Source: JAKFDK01 sp036676195
GTDB lineage: Bacteria; Bacillota; Sulfobacillia; Symbiobacteriales; ZC4RG38
DNA length: 56,100 nucleotides
Reading direction: 5' to 3'
Assembly (NCBI GenBank): GCA_036676195.1
Contig: JAKFDK010000109.1
Span: 1 to 56,100 of the forward strand
The notes beneath the pieces were generated by a model, which saw only the letters and a list, made by a program, of their open reading frames with translations, had not been told where the DNA came from and ran no database searches. The translations under genes were made by a program, and so were the position numbers. Position 1 is the first letter of the stretch; each line of letters starts with the position of its first letter. Positions 1 through 8,506 of the stretch are shown here, piece after piece.

Positions 1-1158
1 CCGCCGGTTTGTAACTGGAACAACGTCGGCTTTGGTGCCGGCACCATCAAAGATGTAATGGAAAACTCGTCCAACGTAGGCTTTGGGCAGATCGGTCTGA
101 TGCTGGGGGCAGACCGGTTCTACAAGTACCTGGACCTGTTCAATCTGACCCGCAAAACGGGCATTGATATCCCCGGTGAAGCCAAGGGCCTGCAGTTGCC
201 GCTGAAGATCGCCAAGGAGCATGACCGCGATCTGGCGACCCAGGCCTTCGGCCAGACCCTGACGGTGACCCCGATTCAGATGCTGGCGGCCATCAATGCC
301 ATTGCCAACGACGGTAAATGGATCCAGCCGCACCTGTTGCAGGAGTTCCGTACACCCGACGGGCAGACGGTCAGGAAATTCGAACCCCAGGTTCGCCAGA
401 TCATCTCCCCCGAGACGGCCCGCGAGGTCCAGGTGCTGATGGAGAGCGTGGTCGCCAAGGGTACCGGCAAGGGTGCCCAGGTACTGGGGTACGGCGTGGC
501 GGGCAAGACCGGTACCGCTGAAAAGTTCGTTGATGGCCGCAAGCTGCAGGATGTCTACATCGCCTCATTCGCCGGTTTTGCACCGGTACCCAACCCGCGG
601 GTGTCTGTGCTGGTCATGATTGACGAACCCGGCGGCGGCCTCAAGTACGGTGGGCAGATCGCCGCTCCGGTGTTCAGTCAGATGGTCGGTGATGTCCTGC
701 GTTACCTGCAGGTGCCGCCCAAGTCGGCCGGCCCGCCCGAAAGGAATCAGGTCACGGAGCGGGTCGCCGTGCCCAACTTTGTGAACCTGCCCCCTGACCT
801 GGCCAAAAGCGTGGCCAAGGACGCCGGTCTGAACCTGACCGTGCGCGGGACCGGGGGGCCCCTGATTACGGCTCAGATTCCGCCGGCGGGGGTTGGGGTA
901 GCCCCGGGTGCCATGGTGCAGGTGCGCATTGACCCGATGCCATCGGCGGCGACCGCCGGCGATACGGTGCGGGTGCCTGACCTGCGGGGCATGACCCTGC
1001 GACAGGCGGCTGACCTGCTGTCCGGCATGGGATTGTTCCTGCACCAGCCGGAAGGCGCCGGTGCCGTGGTCCGGCAGGAACCGGCGCCGGGCGCCGCGGT
1101 GCCCCGGAATTCTCGGGTGCAGCTCTGGTTGCAAAGCCCGGCCAGGCCGGCACCGTAA
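1..1158 (+). CDS. spoVD: Class B penicillin-binding protein, SpoVD/FtsI type, with two PASTA domains (5' partial)
   Basis: This is the C-terminal part of a peptidoglycan transpeptidase; the frame is open from base 1 with no start, so the N-terminus lies outside the window. The SxN motif (Ser-Ser-Asn) is at 67-75 and the KTGT motif at 504-515. Two PASTA domains follow, at about 766-945 and 964-1135, beginning VAVPNF and VRVPDL. Class B PBPs cross-link the glycan strands made by SEDS polymerases such as FtsW/SpoVE. B. subtilis SpoVD has one PASTA domain and PbpB has two, so the name rests mainly on position just upstream of murE. It may serve vegetative division, spore cortex, or both. About 100 bases separate it from murE. 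Confidence 0.9.
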   Translation, partial: PPVCNWNNVGFGAGTIKDVMENSSNVGFGQIGLMLGADRFYKYLDLFNLTRKTGIDIPGEAKGLQLPLKIAKEHDRDLATQAFGQTLTVTPIQMLAAINAIANDGKWIQPHLLQEFRTPDGQTVRKFEPQVRQIISPETAREVQVLMESVVAKGTGKGAQVLGYGVAGKTGTAEKFVDGRKLQDVYIASFAGFAPVPNPRVSVLVMIDEPGGGLKYGGQIAAPVFSQMVGDVLRYLQVPPKSAGPPERNQVTERVAVPNFVNLPPDLAKSVAKDAGLNLTVRGTGGPLITAQIPPAGVGVAPGAMVQVRIDPMPSAATAGDTVRVPDLRGMTLRQAADLLSGMGLFLHQPEGAGAVVRQEPAPGAAVPRNSRVQLWLQSPARPAP

Positions 1159-1278
1159 CCGGTGCCGCCTGGATTCCGTTACCGGGGAAAGAGGATAGAT
1201 GGCATTATGGCTGGTAACAATGAAAGGTGAACCTGACTGGGTTTTCCGGCCCCCGCCGGTGTGATGGGGGGTTTTTGC

Positions 1279-2775
1279 GTGAAATTATGGGAGCTGCTGG
1301 AGCTGGGTGACCTGCTGCAGGGTGACCCGGGCTGTGAGATCAGCCAGGTTTGTTACGACTCGCGGCGGGTGCAGGCTGGCTCCCTGTTTGTGGCCGTTCC
1401 GGGTCTGAAGACAGACGGCCACCAGTTTGTGGCCGATGCCGTGGCACGCGGTGCCGTGGCGGTGATGGTGGAACGGCCGGTGCCGGTGGCCCCGCAGGTG
1501 CCGGTGCTGCTGGTGCCCAGTTGCCGGGCCGCCATGGCCCGGGCGGCGTGCCGCCTGCACCGCTGGCCCGCCCGGCGCCTGCGGGTGTGCGGGGTCACCG
1601 GTACCAACGGCAAGACGACCACCACCCACCTGATCCGGGCCGTGCTGATGGAACCGGGTCACCGGGTGGGGCTGCTGGGAACTGTGCACAACTACATCGG
1701 CGACGAAGTGCTGCCGGTGGAGCATACCACTCCGGAATCCACCGACCTGCAGGAACTGCTGGACCGCATGGCCCGGGTCGGCTCTCCCTATGCGATCATG
1801 GAGGTCAGTTCCCATGCCCTGGAACTGCACCGGGTGGACGGGGTTGAATTTGATGTGGCCGTGTTCACCAACCTGACGCAAGACCACCTGGACTTTCACC
1901 CCGACCTGGACGCCTACCGGGAGGCCAAGGGCCGCCTGTTCAGCGGCCTGGGCAGTGCGGCGGTCAAGACCGGCCCCAAAGTGGCGGTTTTGAATGCCGA
2001 TGACCCGGCCAGCCTGTATTACCGCAGCCTGTGCCAGGTACCGGTGCTGACCTACGGGGTCCACACCCCGGCCGATGTAACGGCCAGGGACATTCGCATT
2101 ACCGCCCGCGGGGCGGCCTTCCGGCTGCTGACCCCGGACGGGGAGATGGATCTGCAGTTGCGCCTGACCGGTAAGTTCAACGTTTACAATACCCTGGCCG
2201 CAGTCACGGTGGCGCTGGTGGAGGGTGTGGACCTGGAAACCATGCGCCGGGCCCTGGAGCGGACCCAGGGGGTGGCGGGGCGCCTGGAACCCGTGGTGGC
2301 CGGCCAGCCGTTCGGCTGCTTTGTCGATTACGCCCACACCCCGGACGGCCTCAGCAATGTGCTGGCAGCGGTGCGTGCGTTCACCCGGGGCCGGGTGATC
2401 TGCGTGTTTGGCTGTGGCGGTGACCGGGACCCCGGCAAACGGGTACAAATGGGGCGGATCTCGGCCAGGCTGGCCGACTACACGATTTTGACTTCTGACA
2501 ATCCCCGGACCGAGGACCCGGAACAGATCATCAGCCAGATCGAGGCAGGGGTGCGGGAGAGCCAGGGGAGCAACCCGGCCTATGACCTGGTGGTGGACCG
2601 GGCTCAGGCCATCGCCAGAGCCGCGGCCCTGGCCGGGCCGGACGATGTTGTGGTAATAGCAGGCAAGGGACATGAGACTTACCAAATCTTCAGGGACCGG
2701 ACCATTCCCTTTGATGACCGGGAAGTGGCCCGACAAATCATCGCCGGAACCTGGGCGCGGAGGGGCAGTGCGTGA
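1279..2775 (+). CDS. murE: UDP-N-acetylmuramoyl-tripeptide synthetase MurE (meso-DAP adding)
   Basis: Cytoplasmic ATP-dependent ligase that adds the third stem-peptide residue to UDP-MurNAc-L-Ala-D-Glu. The Mur-ligase P-loop GTNGKTTT lies at residues 108-115 with Lys112, and the DNPR motif at residues 407-410 (2497-2508). In this family DNPR marks meso-diaminopimelate specificity, as opposed to lysine. The GTG start at 1279 is chosen because a G-rich ribosome-binding site (about 1265-1270) precedes it and the protein then begins VKLWELL, typical of MurE; GTG 1261 and ATG 1264 are in frame but have no such site. Its stop overlaps the murF start by four bases (GTGA), so the two are translationally coupled. 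Confidence 0.96.
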   Translation: MKLWELLELGDLLQGDPGCEISQVCYDSRRVQAGSLFVAVPGLKTDGHQFVADAVARGAVAVMVERPVPVAPQVPVLLVPSCRAAMARAACRLHRWPARRLRVCGVTGTNGKTTTTHLIRAVLMEPGHRVGLLGTVHNYIGDEVLPVEHTTPESTDLQELLDRMARVGSPYAIMEVSSHALELHRVDGVEFDVAVFTNLTQDHLDFHPDLDAYREAKGRLFSGLGSAAVKTGPKVAVLNADDPASLYYRSLCQVPVLTYGVHTPADVTARDIRITARGAAFRLLTPDGEMDLQLRLTGKFNVYNTLAAVTVALVEGVDLETMRRALERTQGVAGRLEPVVAGQPFGCFVDYAHTPDGLSNVLAAVRAFTRGRVICVFGCGGDRDPGKRVQMGRISARLADYTILTSDNPRTEDPEQIISQIEAGVRESQGSNPAYDLVVDRAQAIARAAALAGPDDVVVIAGKGHETYQIFRDRTIPFDDREVARQIIAGTWARRGSA

Positions 2776-4172
2776 ATCAGTTTTCTCTCGGACAATTGGC
2801 GGAGTGGGCGGGGGGCCGGCTGCTGGCCGGCGACCCCGCCGCCCTTGTGACCGGTTTTAGCTGGGACAGCCGGCTGATCCGACCGGGTGATTGCTTTGTG
2901 GCCCTGCCGGGGGCGCGGGTGGACGGTCATGACTACGTGGACCGGGCCCTGGTGGCCGGGGCCGCCTGTATCCTGGTCAGCCGGTCCGGGTCGGCACCGG
3001 CTGATGCCCCTTGTATTTGGGTCCCGGATACCCTGGTGGCCCTGGGTACGCTGGCCGCACAGCATCGCTCCCGCTTTGCGATCCCGGTGGTGGCGGTGAC
3101 CGGCAGTGTGGGCAAGACCACCACCAAAGAACTGATCTGGTCGGTGCTCTCGTCCCGGCTGCGCACGTTTAAAACGGCGGGGAACTTTAATTCCGAGGTC
3201 GGCCTGCCGGCAATGCTGCTGCGCGAACTGACGGGCGAGCACCAGGCGGCCGTGCTGGAAATGGGTATGCGCAGCCTGGGTGAGATCGCTTACCTTACCT
3301 CCATTGCCAGGCCGACGGTGGCGGTGGTTACCAACGTAGGGGTATCCCACCTGGAGTTGCTTGGCTCACAGGACAATATCGCCAGGGCGAAGCAGGAACT
3401 GATCGAAGGACTGCCGCCCGGCGGGGTGACCGTACTGAACGCCGACGACGAGCGGGTGGCGGCCATGCGGGCGGCGGCGCCCGGACCGGTGATTGACTAC
3501 AGCCTGGAGGGGGCCCACGGCCCGCAGTTTGTCACCCTGCAGCACCTGCGCCGGGCCGGGGAAACGGGCCAGTCCTTCACCCTGGTGACCTGGCAGGGCG
3601 AGGTGGAGGTACACCTGCCGGTGCCAGGGCGGCACAACGCGCTGAACGCCCTGGCCGCAGCCGGGGTGGGGCTGAGCCTGGGGCTGTCTCTGGCCGAAAT
3701 TGCGCAGGGGCTGTCGGATTACGCCCCCGCCGGTTCGCGTATGAATATTGTAGACTGCCAGGGTGTGCAGGTCCTGGACGATACCTATAACGCGGCGCCG
3801 GCCTCGATGCGGGCCGCCCTGGCGGTGTTGGCCGACCTGGCCGGCGTCGGGCGTCGGGTGGCGGTGCTGGCCGACATGTATGAGCTGGGCGCGGCGGCAC
3901 AGGCCGGCCACGAAGAGGTGGGGGCAGCGGCCGCTGCCTGTGCGGATGTCCTGGTGGCGGTGGGCAGCGAGCAGGGGGCAGGTTGGATTGCCGCCGGCGG
4001 CCGCGCTGCCGGTCTGAAGAAGGTGCACTGGTTTACCGATAAGACTCGGGCAACGGAGTTTCTGTTGGGTTGCCTGCAGCCGGGCGATACGGTCCTGGTC
4101 AAGGGCTCGCGGGGCATGCAGATGGAGGAAATCGTGACCGCCTTACAGAATCAACTTCCCCGTTTGCCATAA
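2772..4172 (+). CDS. murF: UDP-N-acetylmuramoyl-tripeptide--D-alanyl-D-alanine ligase MurF
   Basis: Adds the D-Ala-D-Ala dipeptide to the UDP-MurNAc-tripeptide, completing the cytoplasmic pentapeptide precursor. The Mur-ligase P-loop TGSVGKTTTKE lies around residues 110-120 (Lys115), and the central domain carries the family motif LEMGMR near residue 162. At 466 residues it has normal family length. It starts at a GTG overlapping the murE stop. mraY begins 19 bases after its stop, so it sits inside one murE-murF-mraY transcription unit. Confidence 0.96.
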   Translation: MNQFSLGQLAEWAGGRLLAGDPAALVTGFSWDSRLIRPGDCFVALPGARVDGHDYVDRALVAGAACILVSRSGSAPADAPCIWVPDTLVALGTLAAQHRSRFAIPVVAVTGSVGKTTTKELIWSVLSSRLRTFKTAGNFNSEVGLPAMLLRELTGEHQAAVLEMGMRSLGEIAYLTSIARPTVAVVTNVGVSHLELLGSQDNIARAKQELIEGLPPGGVTVLNADDERVAAMRAAAPGPVIDYSLEGAHGPQFVTLQHLRRAGETGQSFTLVTWQGEVEVHLPVPGRHNALNALAAAGVGLSLGLSLAEIAQGLSDYAPAGSRMNIVDCQGVQVLDDTYNAAPASMRAALAVLADLAGVGRRVAVLADMYELGAAAQAGHEEVGAAAAACADVLVAVGSEQGAGWIAAGGRAAGLKKVHWFTDKTRATEFLLGCLQPGDTVLVKGSRGMQMEEIVTALQNQLPRLP

Positions 4173-4191
4173 CCGGGGGTTATAGACTGCC

Positions 4192-5178
4192 ATGAACGTA
4201 TCGATCACTCTCTATGTGGCCCTTGGCCTGAGCTTTGTGTTGAGTCTCGTGACCGGCTGGTGGATCATTCCCGGACTGCGGCGTCTGAAGTTCGGGCAGG
4301 TGGTGCGCGAGGAGGGGCCGCAAAGTCACCTGGCCAAAAAGGGCACCCCCACCATGGGGGGGATTATTTTTGCCCTGCCGGCGGCGGCGACCACCCTGTT
4401 GCTGGTCCCGCGGGACCGCGGCCTGGCCGTGGTCCTGGTGGCGCTCGGTTCTGCTTTGGGCCACGGCGCCGTAGGCTTTGCTGATGACTATATCAAGGTG
4501 GTGCTCAAGCGCTCCCTGGGCCTGCGGGCCAGGGAAAAGCTCTTTTTTCAGACCTTCCTGTCCCTGGGACTGGCCTGGCTGGCCGTGGGGGTGCTGGGGC
4601 TGGGGACGTGGGTGCGGGTGCCGTACATCGGCATTACCTTCGACCTTGGGCTGCTGTATTATCCGTTCGTGCTCTTTCTGGTATTTGGCTTTGGCAATGC
4701 CGTCAACCTGACCGACGGGGTGGACGGTCTGCTGGGCGGGGCCAGTGTGCTGGTCTTCGGTTTTTACACCCTGGTCTGCCTGCGCCAGGGCCAGGAGAGC
4801 CTGGCTATGGCCTGTGGCACCACTGCGGCGGCCTGTCTCGGCTTCTTACGCTACAATGCGCACCCGGCTCGGGTTTTCATGGGCGATGTCGGTTCCCTTT
4901 TCCTGGGCGGTCTGCTTGCAGCGGTGGCGGTGTTGACCAAGACTGAACTCATTCTGCCCCTGGCGGGCGTGTTGTTTCTGGCCGAGGCGCTGTCGGTGAT
5001 CCTGCAGGTCATTTCATTTCGGACGACCGGCAGGCGTATTTTCCGCATGAGCCCGCTGCACCACCACTTTGAACTGTCCGGGTGGTCAGAGACCAGGGTC
5101 GTACGCGTGTTCTGGCTCACCTGCGCGGTGGGCATCATCCTGGCCTGGTGGGGGCTGGGGCCCTATTTGCAGCCTTAG
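4192..5178 (+). CDS. mraY: Phospho-N-acetylmuramoyl-pentapeptide-transferase MraY
   Basis: Integral membrane enzyme that transfers phospho-MurNAc-pentapeptide to undecaprenyl phosphate, giving lipid I. Seen in the 328-residue protein: many hydrophobic segments, the Mg-binding DDYIK motif near residue 98, the NLTDGVDGL loop near residue 172, and the HHHFE motif near residue 290. All are diagnostic of MraY within the polyprenyl-phosphate transferase family. The next gene is ftsW/spoVE only 39 bases on, so murD, which normally stands here, is absent. Confidence 0.96.
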   Translation: MNVSITLYVALGLSFVLSLVTGWWIIPGLRRLKFGQVVREEGPQSHLAKKGTPTMGGIIFALPAAATTLLLVPRDRGLAVVLVALGSALGHGAVGFADDYIKVVLKRSLGLRAREKLFFQTFLSLGLAWLAVGVLGLGTWVRVPYIGITFDLGLLYYPFVLFLVFGFGNAVNLTDGVDGLLGGASVLVFGFYTLVCLRQGQESLAMACGTTAAACLGFLRYNAHPARVFMGDVGSLFLGGLLAAVAVLTKTELILPLAGVLFLAEALSVILQVISFRTTGRRIFRMSPLHHHFELSGWSETRVVRVFWLTCAVGIILAWWGLGPYLQP

Positions 5179-5217
5179 ACCTGTCCAGGGCCCCCCAAAG
5201 TTTGAGGGGGGCACGCG

Positions 5218-6333
5218 ATGTCACGTGCGTGGACTTCGGTGCTGCGGCAGCGGCACCTGCCTGATCCGGGCCTGCTCCTGGCGGTGGGCGGGCTGCTGCT
5301 GATCGGTGTGGTGATGGTCTTCAGTGCCAGCGTGGTGCGCGCGGCGGTCGACCCCGGGGACCCGTATAACTATCTGAAGCGGCAGGCGGTGTTTGCCGTC
5401 CTGGGGCTGGCGGCCATGTACCTGATCAGCCGGGTGGACTACCGGCGCTGGAGCGGACTGGCCCGGTTGGGCCTGATTGTCTGCCTGGTGCTGCTGGTGG
5501 TGGTGCTCATTCCCGGGGTCGGGGTGGTGCGCAACGGTGCCCGCCGCTGGATTGGCCTCGGTCCGGCCACTTTTCAGCCGTCGGAGTTCATGAAATTCGG
5601 GATTGTGATTTACCTGGCCCACTATCTGAGCCAGGTCAGGGACCTGAAGCACTGGCGCAGCCTGATATTCCCCTTTGGTGTGATGGGTCTGACTTTTGCC
5701 CTGATCATGGCCGAGCCGGACATGGGCACGTCGCTGTCCATTGCCGGTACCGTGTTTGTGATGCTGTTTGCCGGTGGCATGCAACTGAGCCACCTGGGCC
5801 TGCTGGGCACGGCGGGGACCATTGCCGTCACGTATTACGCCTTCAGTGAAGAATACCGGCGCAAGCGGATGTTCACCTTTCTGAATCCCGAGCATGATCC
5901 GCTGGGCGCCAGCTATCAGGTTCTGCAGGGCCTGTATGCCCTGGCTTCAGGTCATCTGTTCGGCGTCGGCCTGGGCCGCAGCCGGCAAAAATTCTGGTAC
6001 TTGCCGGAGCCGCACACGGACTATATTTTTGCGATTATTGGCGAGGAACTGGGCTTTTTGGGCGTGGGGCTGGTCTTGTTGCTCTTTCTGTTGTTTGCCT
6101 GGCGGGGATACCGCATTGCGGCGGCGGCTCCGGACCGGTTTGCCGCCCTGCTGGCGACCGGTATTACGACCATGATCACCCTGCAGGCAGTGATGAACAT
6201 TGCAGTGGTGACCTCTTCGATGCCGGCCACCGGGATTCCGTTGCCGTTTCTGAGTTACGGCGGCTCGTCGCTGGTGGTGACACTGGCCGGAGTAGGGATT
6301 TTACTGGGCATTTCGCGTTGGGCGGAGCCCTAG
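5218..6333 (+). CDS. ftsW: SEDS-family peptidoglycan glycosyltransferase FtsW/SpoVE
   Basis: A polytopic membrane protein of the shape, elongation, division and sporulation (SEDS) family, which polymerises lipid II with a partner class B PBP. The 371-residue protein is strongly hydrophobic. It shows the family hallmarks NGARRWIGLG with FQPSEFMK (about residues 104-125), a central EPDMGTS, and a C-terminal PLPFLSYGGSS. The ATG follows a G-rich ribosome-binding site in the short gap after mraY. Sequence alone does not separate vegetative FtsW from sporulation SpoVE. The likely partner is the SpoVD/FtsI protein at the start of the window. Confidence 0.93.
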   Translation: MSRAWTSVLRQRHLPDPGLLLAVGGLLLIGVVMVFSASVVRAAVDPGDPYNYLKRQAVFAVLGLAAMYLISRVDYRRWSGLARLGLIVCLVLLVVVLIPGVGVVRNGARRWIGLGPATFQPSEFMKFGIVIYLAHYLSQVRDLKHWRSLIFPFGVMGLTFALIMAEPDMGTSLSIAGTVFVMLFAGGMQLSHLGLLGTAGTIAVTYYAFSEEYRRKRMFTFLNPEHDPLGASYQVLQGLYALASGHLFGVGLGRSRQKFWYLPEPHTDYIFAIIGEELGFLGVGLVLLLFLLFAWRGYRIAAAAPDRFAALLATGITTMITLQAVMNIAVVTSSMPATGIPLPFLSYGGSSLVVTLAGVGILLGISRWAEP

Positions 6334-6359
6334 AACCAGGGCGAGGAGAGCAGGCAAGT

Positions 6360-7481
6360 ATGCGGATATTGCTGACAGGCGGCGGCACCGGCGGGCATAT
6401 CTACCCGGCCCTGACCGTTGCCGAGGAAATCCGGCGGCTGGACCCGACCACCGAGTTTCTCTATGTGGGTACCGCCCACGGACTGGAAGCCGATCTGGTG
6501 CCGCGGGCGGGCTTCCCGCTGGCTACGGTCCAGGCCGGGGGGCTGGTGCGCACAGGGGCGCTGGGGCTGGTGACGGGCGCGCTGCGGATGGCGGCCGGGG
6601 TCATGCAGGCCATTGGGGTAGTCAGGCGCTTCCGGCCCGATGCCGTGCTGGCCACGGGCGGGTACGTGAGCGGGCCGGTGCTGCTGGCGGCCCGGCTGTT
6701 GGGCCGGCCCATGCTGCTTTGGGAAGGAAATGCCGTACCCGGCGCGACGATCCGGCTGTTCAGCCGCCGGGCCCGCGCCGTGTTTGTGCCTTATGCGGAG
6801 GCGAGGGCGCATTTTCCGCCTGCTGCCCCCCTTGTGCTGGTCAGCAATCCGGTGCGGGGGGCCTTTCTGGCCGCTGACCGCGATCAGGCCAGAGCAGAGC
6901 TGGGCCTGCGGCCGGGTGACGAATTGTTGCTGGTCAGCGGTGGTTCCCGGGGTGCTCTGGGTATCATGCGGGCGGTGGTGGGGGCCTTCCCCCGGCTGGT
7001 GGCTGGCCGGCCCGGCCTGCGGGTGTTGCATGCCACCGGTGCCAACCTGTACGACCAGGCGGCGGCGGCCTACCGGGCCGCCGGGGTCGAACCGGACAAG
7101 CATCCGAATCTGATCCTGCGGCCTTATCTGTATGATATGCCCGGGGCCATGGCGGCGGCCGACCTGGCGATTTCCCGAGCCGGCGCCGGTTCCTGTACTG
7201 AACTGGCGGTACGGGGGTTGCCGGCAATTCTGGTGCCCTTTCCCTACGCCACCCATGGCCATCAGGAGTTCAATGCCCGGGCGCTGGAGCGGCGCGGCGG
7301 CGCAGTGGTGCTGCTGGAGCCGGATCTTACCCCCGAGAGCCTGGCCGGCCAGGTGCTCGCACTGCTGGAGTCCCCGCCGCGCCGCCGCGAAATGGCCCGA
7401 GCCCTGCGGGAGGCGGTGCAGCCAGACGGCGCCGTCACCGTCGCCCGGCGTGTGCTGGCGGTGGCCGGCGGGCGGGAATAA
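6360..7481 (+). CDS. murG: UDP-GlcNAc:lipid I N-acetylglucosaminyltransferase MurG
   Basis: Peripheral membrane GT-B glycosyltransferase that converts lipid I to lipid II. The N-terminus MRILLTGGGTGGHIYPAL carries the GGGTGGH glycine loop at residues 7-13. The C-terminal half shows the nucleotide-sugar region with SRAGAGSCTEL and PFPYATHGHQ. The ATG at 6360 is preferred over an in-frame upstream start at 6318 because GAGGAGAG lies directly ahead of it and the homologous N-terminus begins there. At 373 residues its length is normal. It sits 26 bases after ftsW/spoVE. Confidence 0.96.
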   Translation: MRILLTGGGTGGHIYPALTVAEEIRRLDPTTEFLYVGTAHGLEADLVPRAGFPLATVQAGGLVRTGALGLVTGALRMAAGVMQAIGVVRRFRPDAVLATGGYVSGPVLLAARLLGRPMLLWEGNAVPGATIRLFSRRARAVFVPYAEARAHFPPAAPLVLVSNPVRGAFLAADRDQARAELGLRPGDELLLVSGGSRGALGIMRAVVGAFPRLVAGRPGLRVLHATGANLYDQAAAAYRAAGVEPDKHPNLILRPYLYDMPGAMAAADLAISRAGAGSCTELAVRGLPAILVPFPYATHGHQEFNARALERRGGAVVLLEPDLTPESLAGQVLALLESPPRRREMARALREAVQPDGAVTVARRVLAVAGGRE

Positions 7482-7538
7482 ACCCTATATTTGCCAGGTG
7501 GTTCCGCCCGGAGCGGAGCCTCGGGCGAGAAGGACGGA

Positions 7539-8468
7539 ATGCGCGTGATGTCACCTGTGGAGGCCGGGCTACGTAACATATTGCGGGATCAAGGACGCCT
7601 GCGCTGCGAGGAGCCACTGGCCCGGCACACGACGTTCCGGATTGGCGGACCGGCCGAGTATCTGGTCGAGGTGGCATCCCGGGACGAACTGGCCGGGGTG
7701 TTGCAACTGGTGCAGGCCGGTAACCTGCCACTGTACATCCTTGGTAACGGTTCCAATCTGCTGGTGAGCGACGCCGGCGTGCGCGGCGTTGTCCTGGTGC
7801 TGGGCGGGGAACTGGCCCGGCGGGAGATCACCGGTACGACGGTGACGGCTGGCAGCGGGTACAGCCTGCCCCGGCTGGCCCTGGAAGTGTCACGGCTGGG
7901 CCTGGGCGGGCTGGCCTTTGCCTGTGCGATTCCGGGTACGGTGGGGGGCGGATTACTGATTAACGCCGGTGCCCACGGGGGCGAGATGAAGGATGTGGTC
8001 GCTGCTGCCACGGTGATGTGGCCGGATGGGCGGCTGCAACCACTCACCCCGGCGGAGCTGGGTCTCCGCTACCGGGGCAGCAGTCTGCAGGCGACCGGGG
8101 CTATCATTGTAGATGTGGTTTTTGCCCTGTCTCCTGCTGACCCGGCTGACCTGGAGTCCCGGATCCGTCACCTGTTGGAACGGCGGCGGGACAGCCAACC
8201 CTTGCAATTCCCCAATGCCGGCAGTATCTTCAAGAATCCGCCGGGGGATTCCGCCGGCCGCCTGATTGAACAGGCGGGGTGCAAGGGCTGGCAAGAGGGG
8301 GATGCCCAGGTCTCCCCCAAACATGCTAACTTTATCGTGAACCTGGGCCGGGCGACGGCCCGGGATGTCATATCCCTGGCCTTCCGGGTACAGGAGCGGG
8401 TCCAGGCGTTGTTTGGAGTTCGCCTGGAGCCGGAGGTGCGCATCTGGGGAGACCATCCCCTTGTGTGA
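7539..8468 (+). CDS. murB: UDP-N-acetylenolpyruvoylglucosamine reductase MurB
   Basis: FAD-dependent cytoplasmic reductase that turns UDP-GlcNAc-enolpyruvate into UDP-MurNAc. FAD-binding motifs LGNGSNLLV and IPGTVGGGLLINAGAHGGE are present, as is the active-site region NAGSIFKNP, where the serine is the expected proton donor. The end of the protein has SPKHANFIVN. The ATG at 7539 is chosen because GAGAAGG lies six bases upstream; an in-frame TTG at 7491 has no such site. The 309-residue length fits the family. It stands just before murA, which makes MurB's substrate. Confidence 0.96.
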   Translation: MRVMSPVEAGLRNILRDQGRLRCEEPLARHTTFRIGGPAEYLVEVASRDELAGVLQLVQAGNLPLYILGNGSNLLVSDAGVRGVVLVLGGELARREITGTTVTAGSGYSLPRLALEVSRLGLGGLAFACAIPGTVGGGLLINAGAHGGEMKDVVAAATVMWPDGRLQPLTPAELGLRYRGSSLQATGAIIVDVVFALSPADPADLESRIRHLLERRRDSQPLQFPNAGSIFKNPPGDSAGRLIEQAGCKGWQEGDAQVSPKHANFIVNLGRATARDVISLAFRVQERVQALFGVRLEPEVRIWGDHPLV

Positions 8469-8506
8469 GTCCACCGCCGGCATGCACCACAGGAGGTCAA
8501 GATCCC

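Noticed and set aside
1285..2736. Long open frame of 483 codons antisense to murE
   Set aside because: It is a high-GC shadow of murE with His/Gln/Gly/Pro-rich composition and no domain. Similar antisense frames over murF, murA and ileS are rejected for the same reason.
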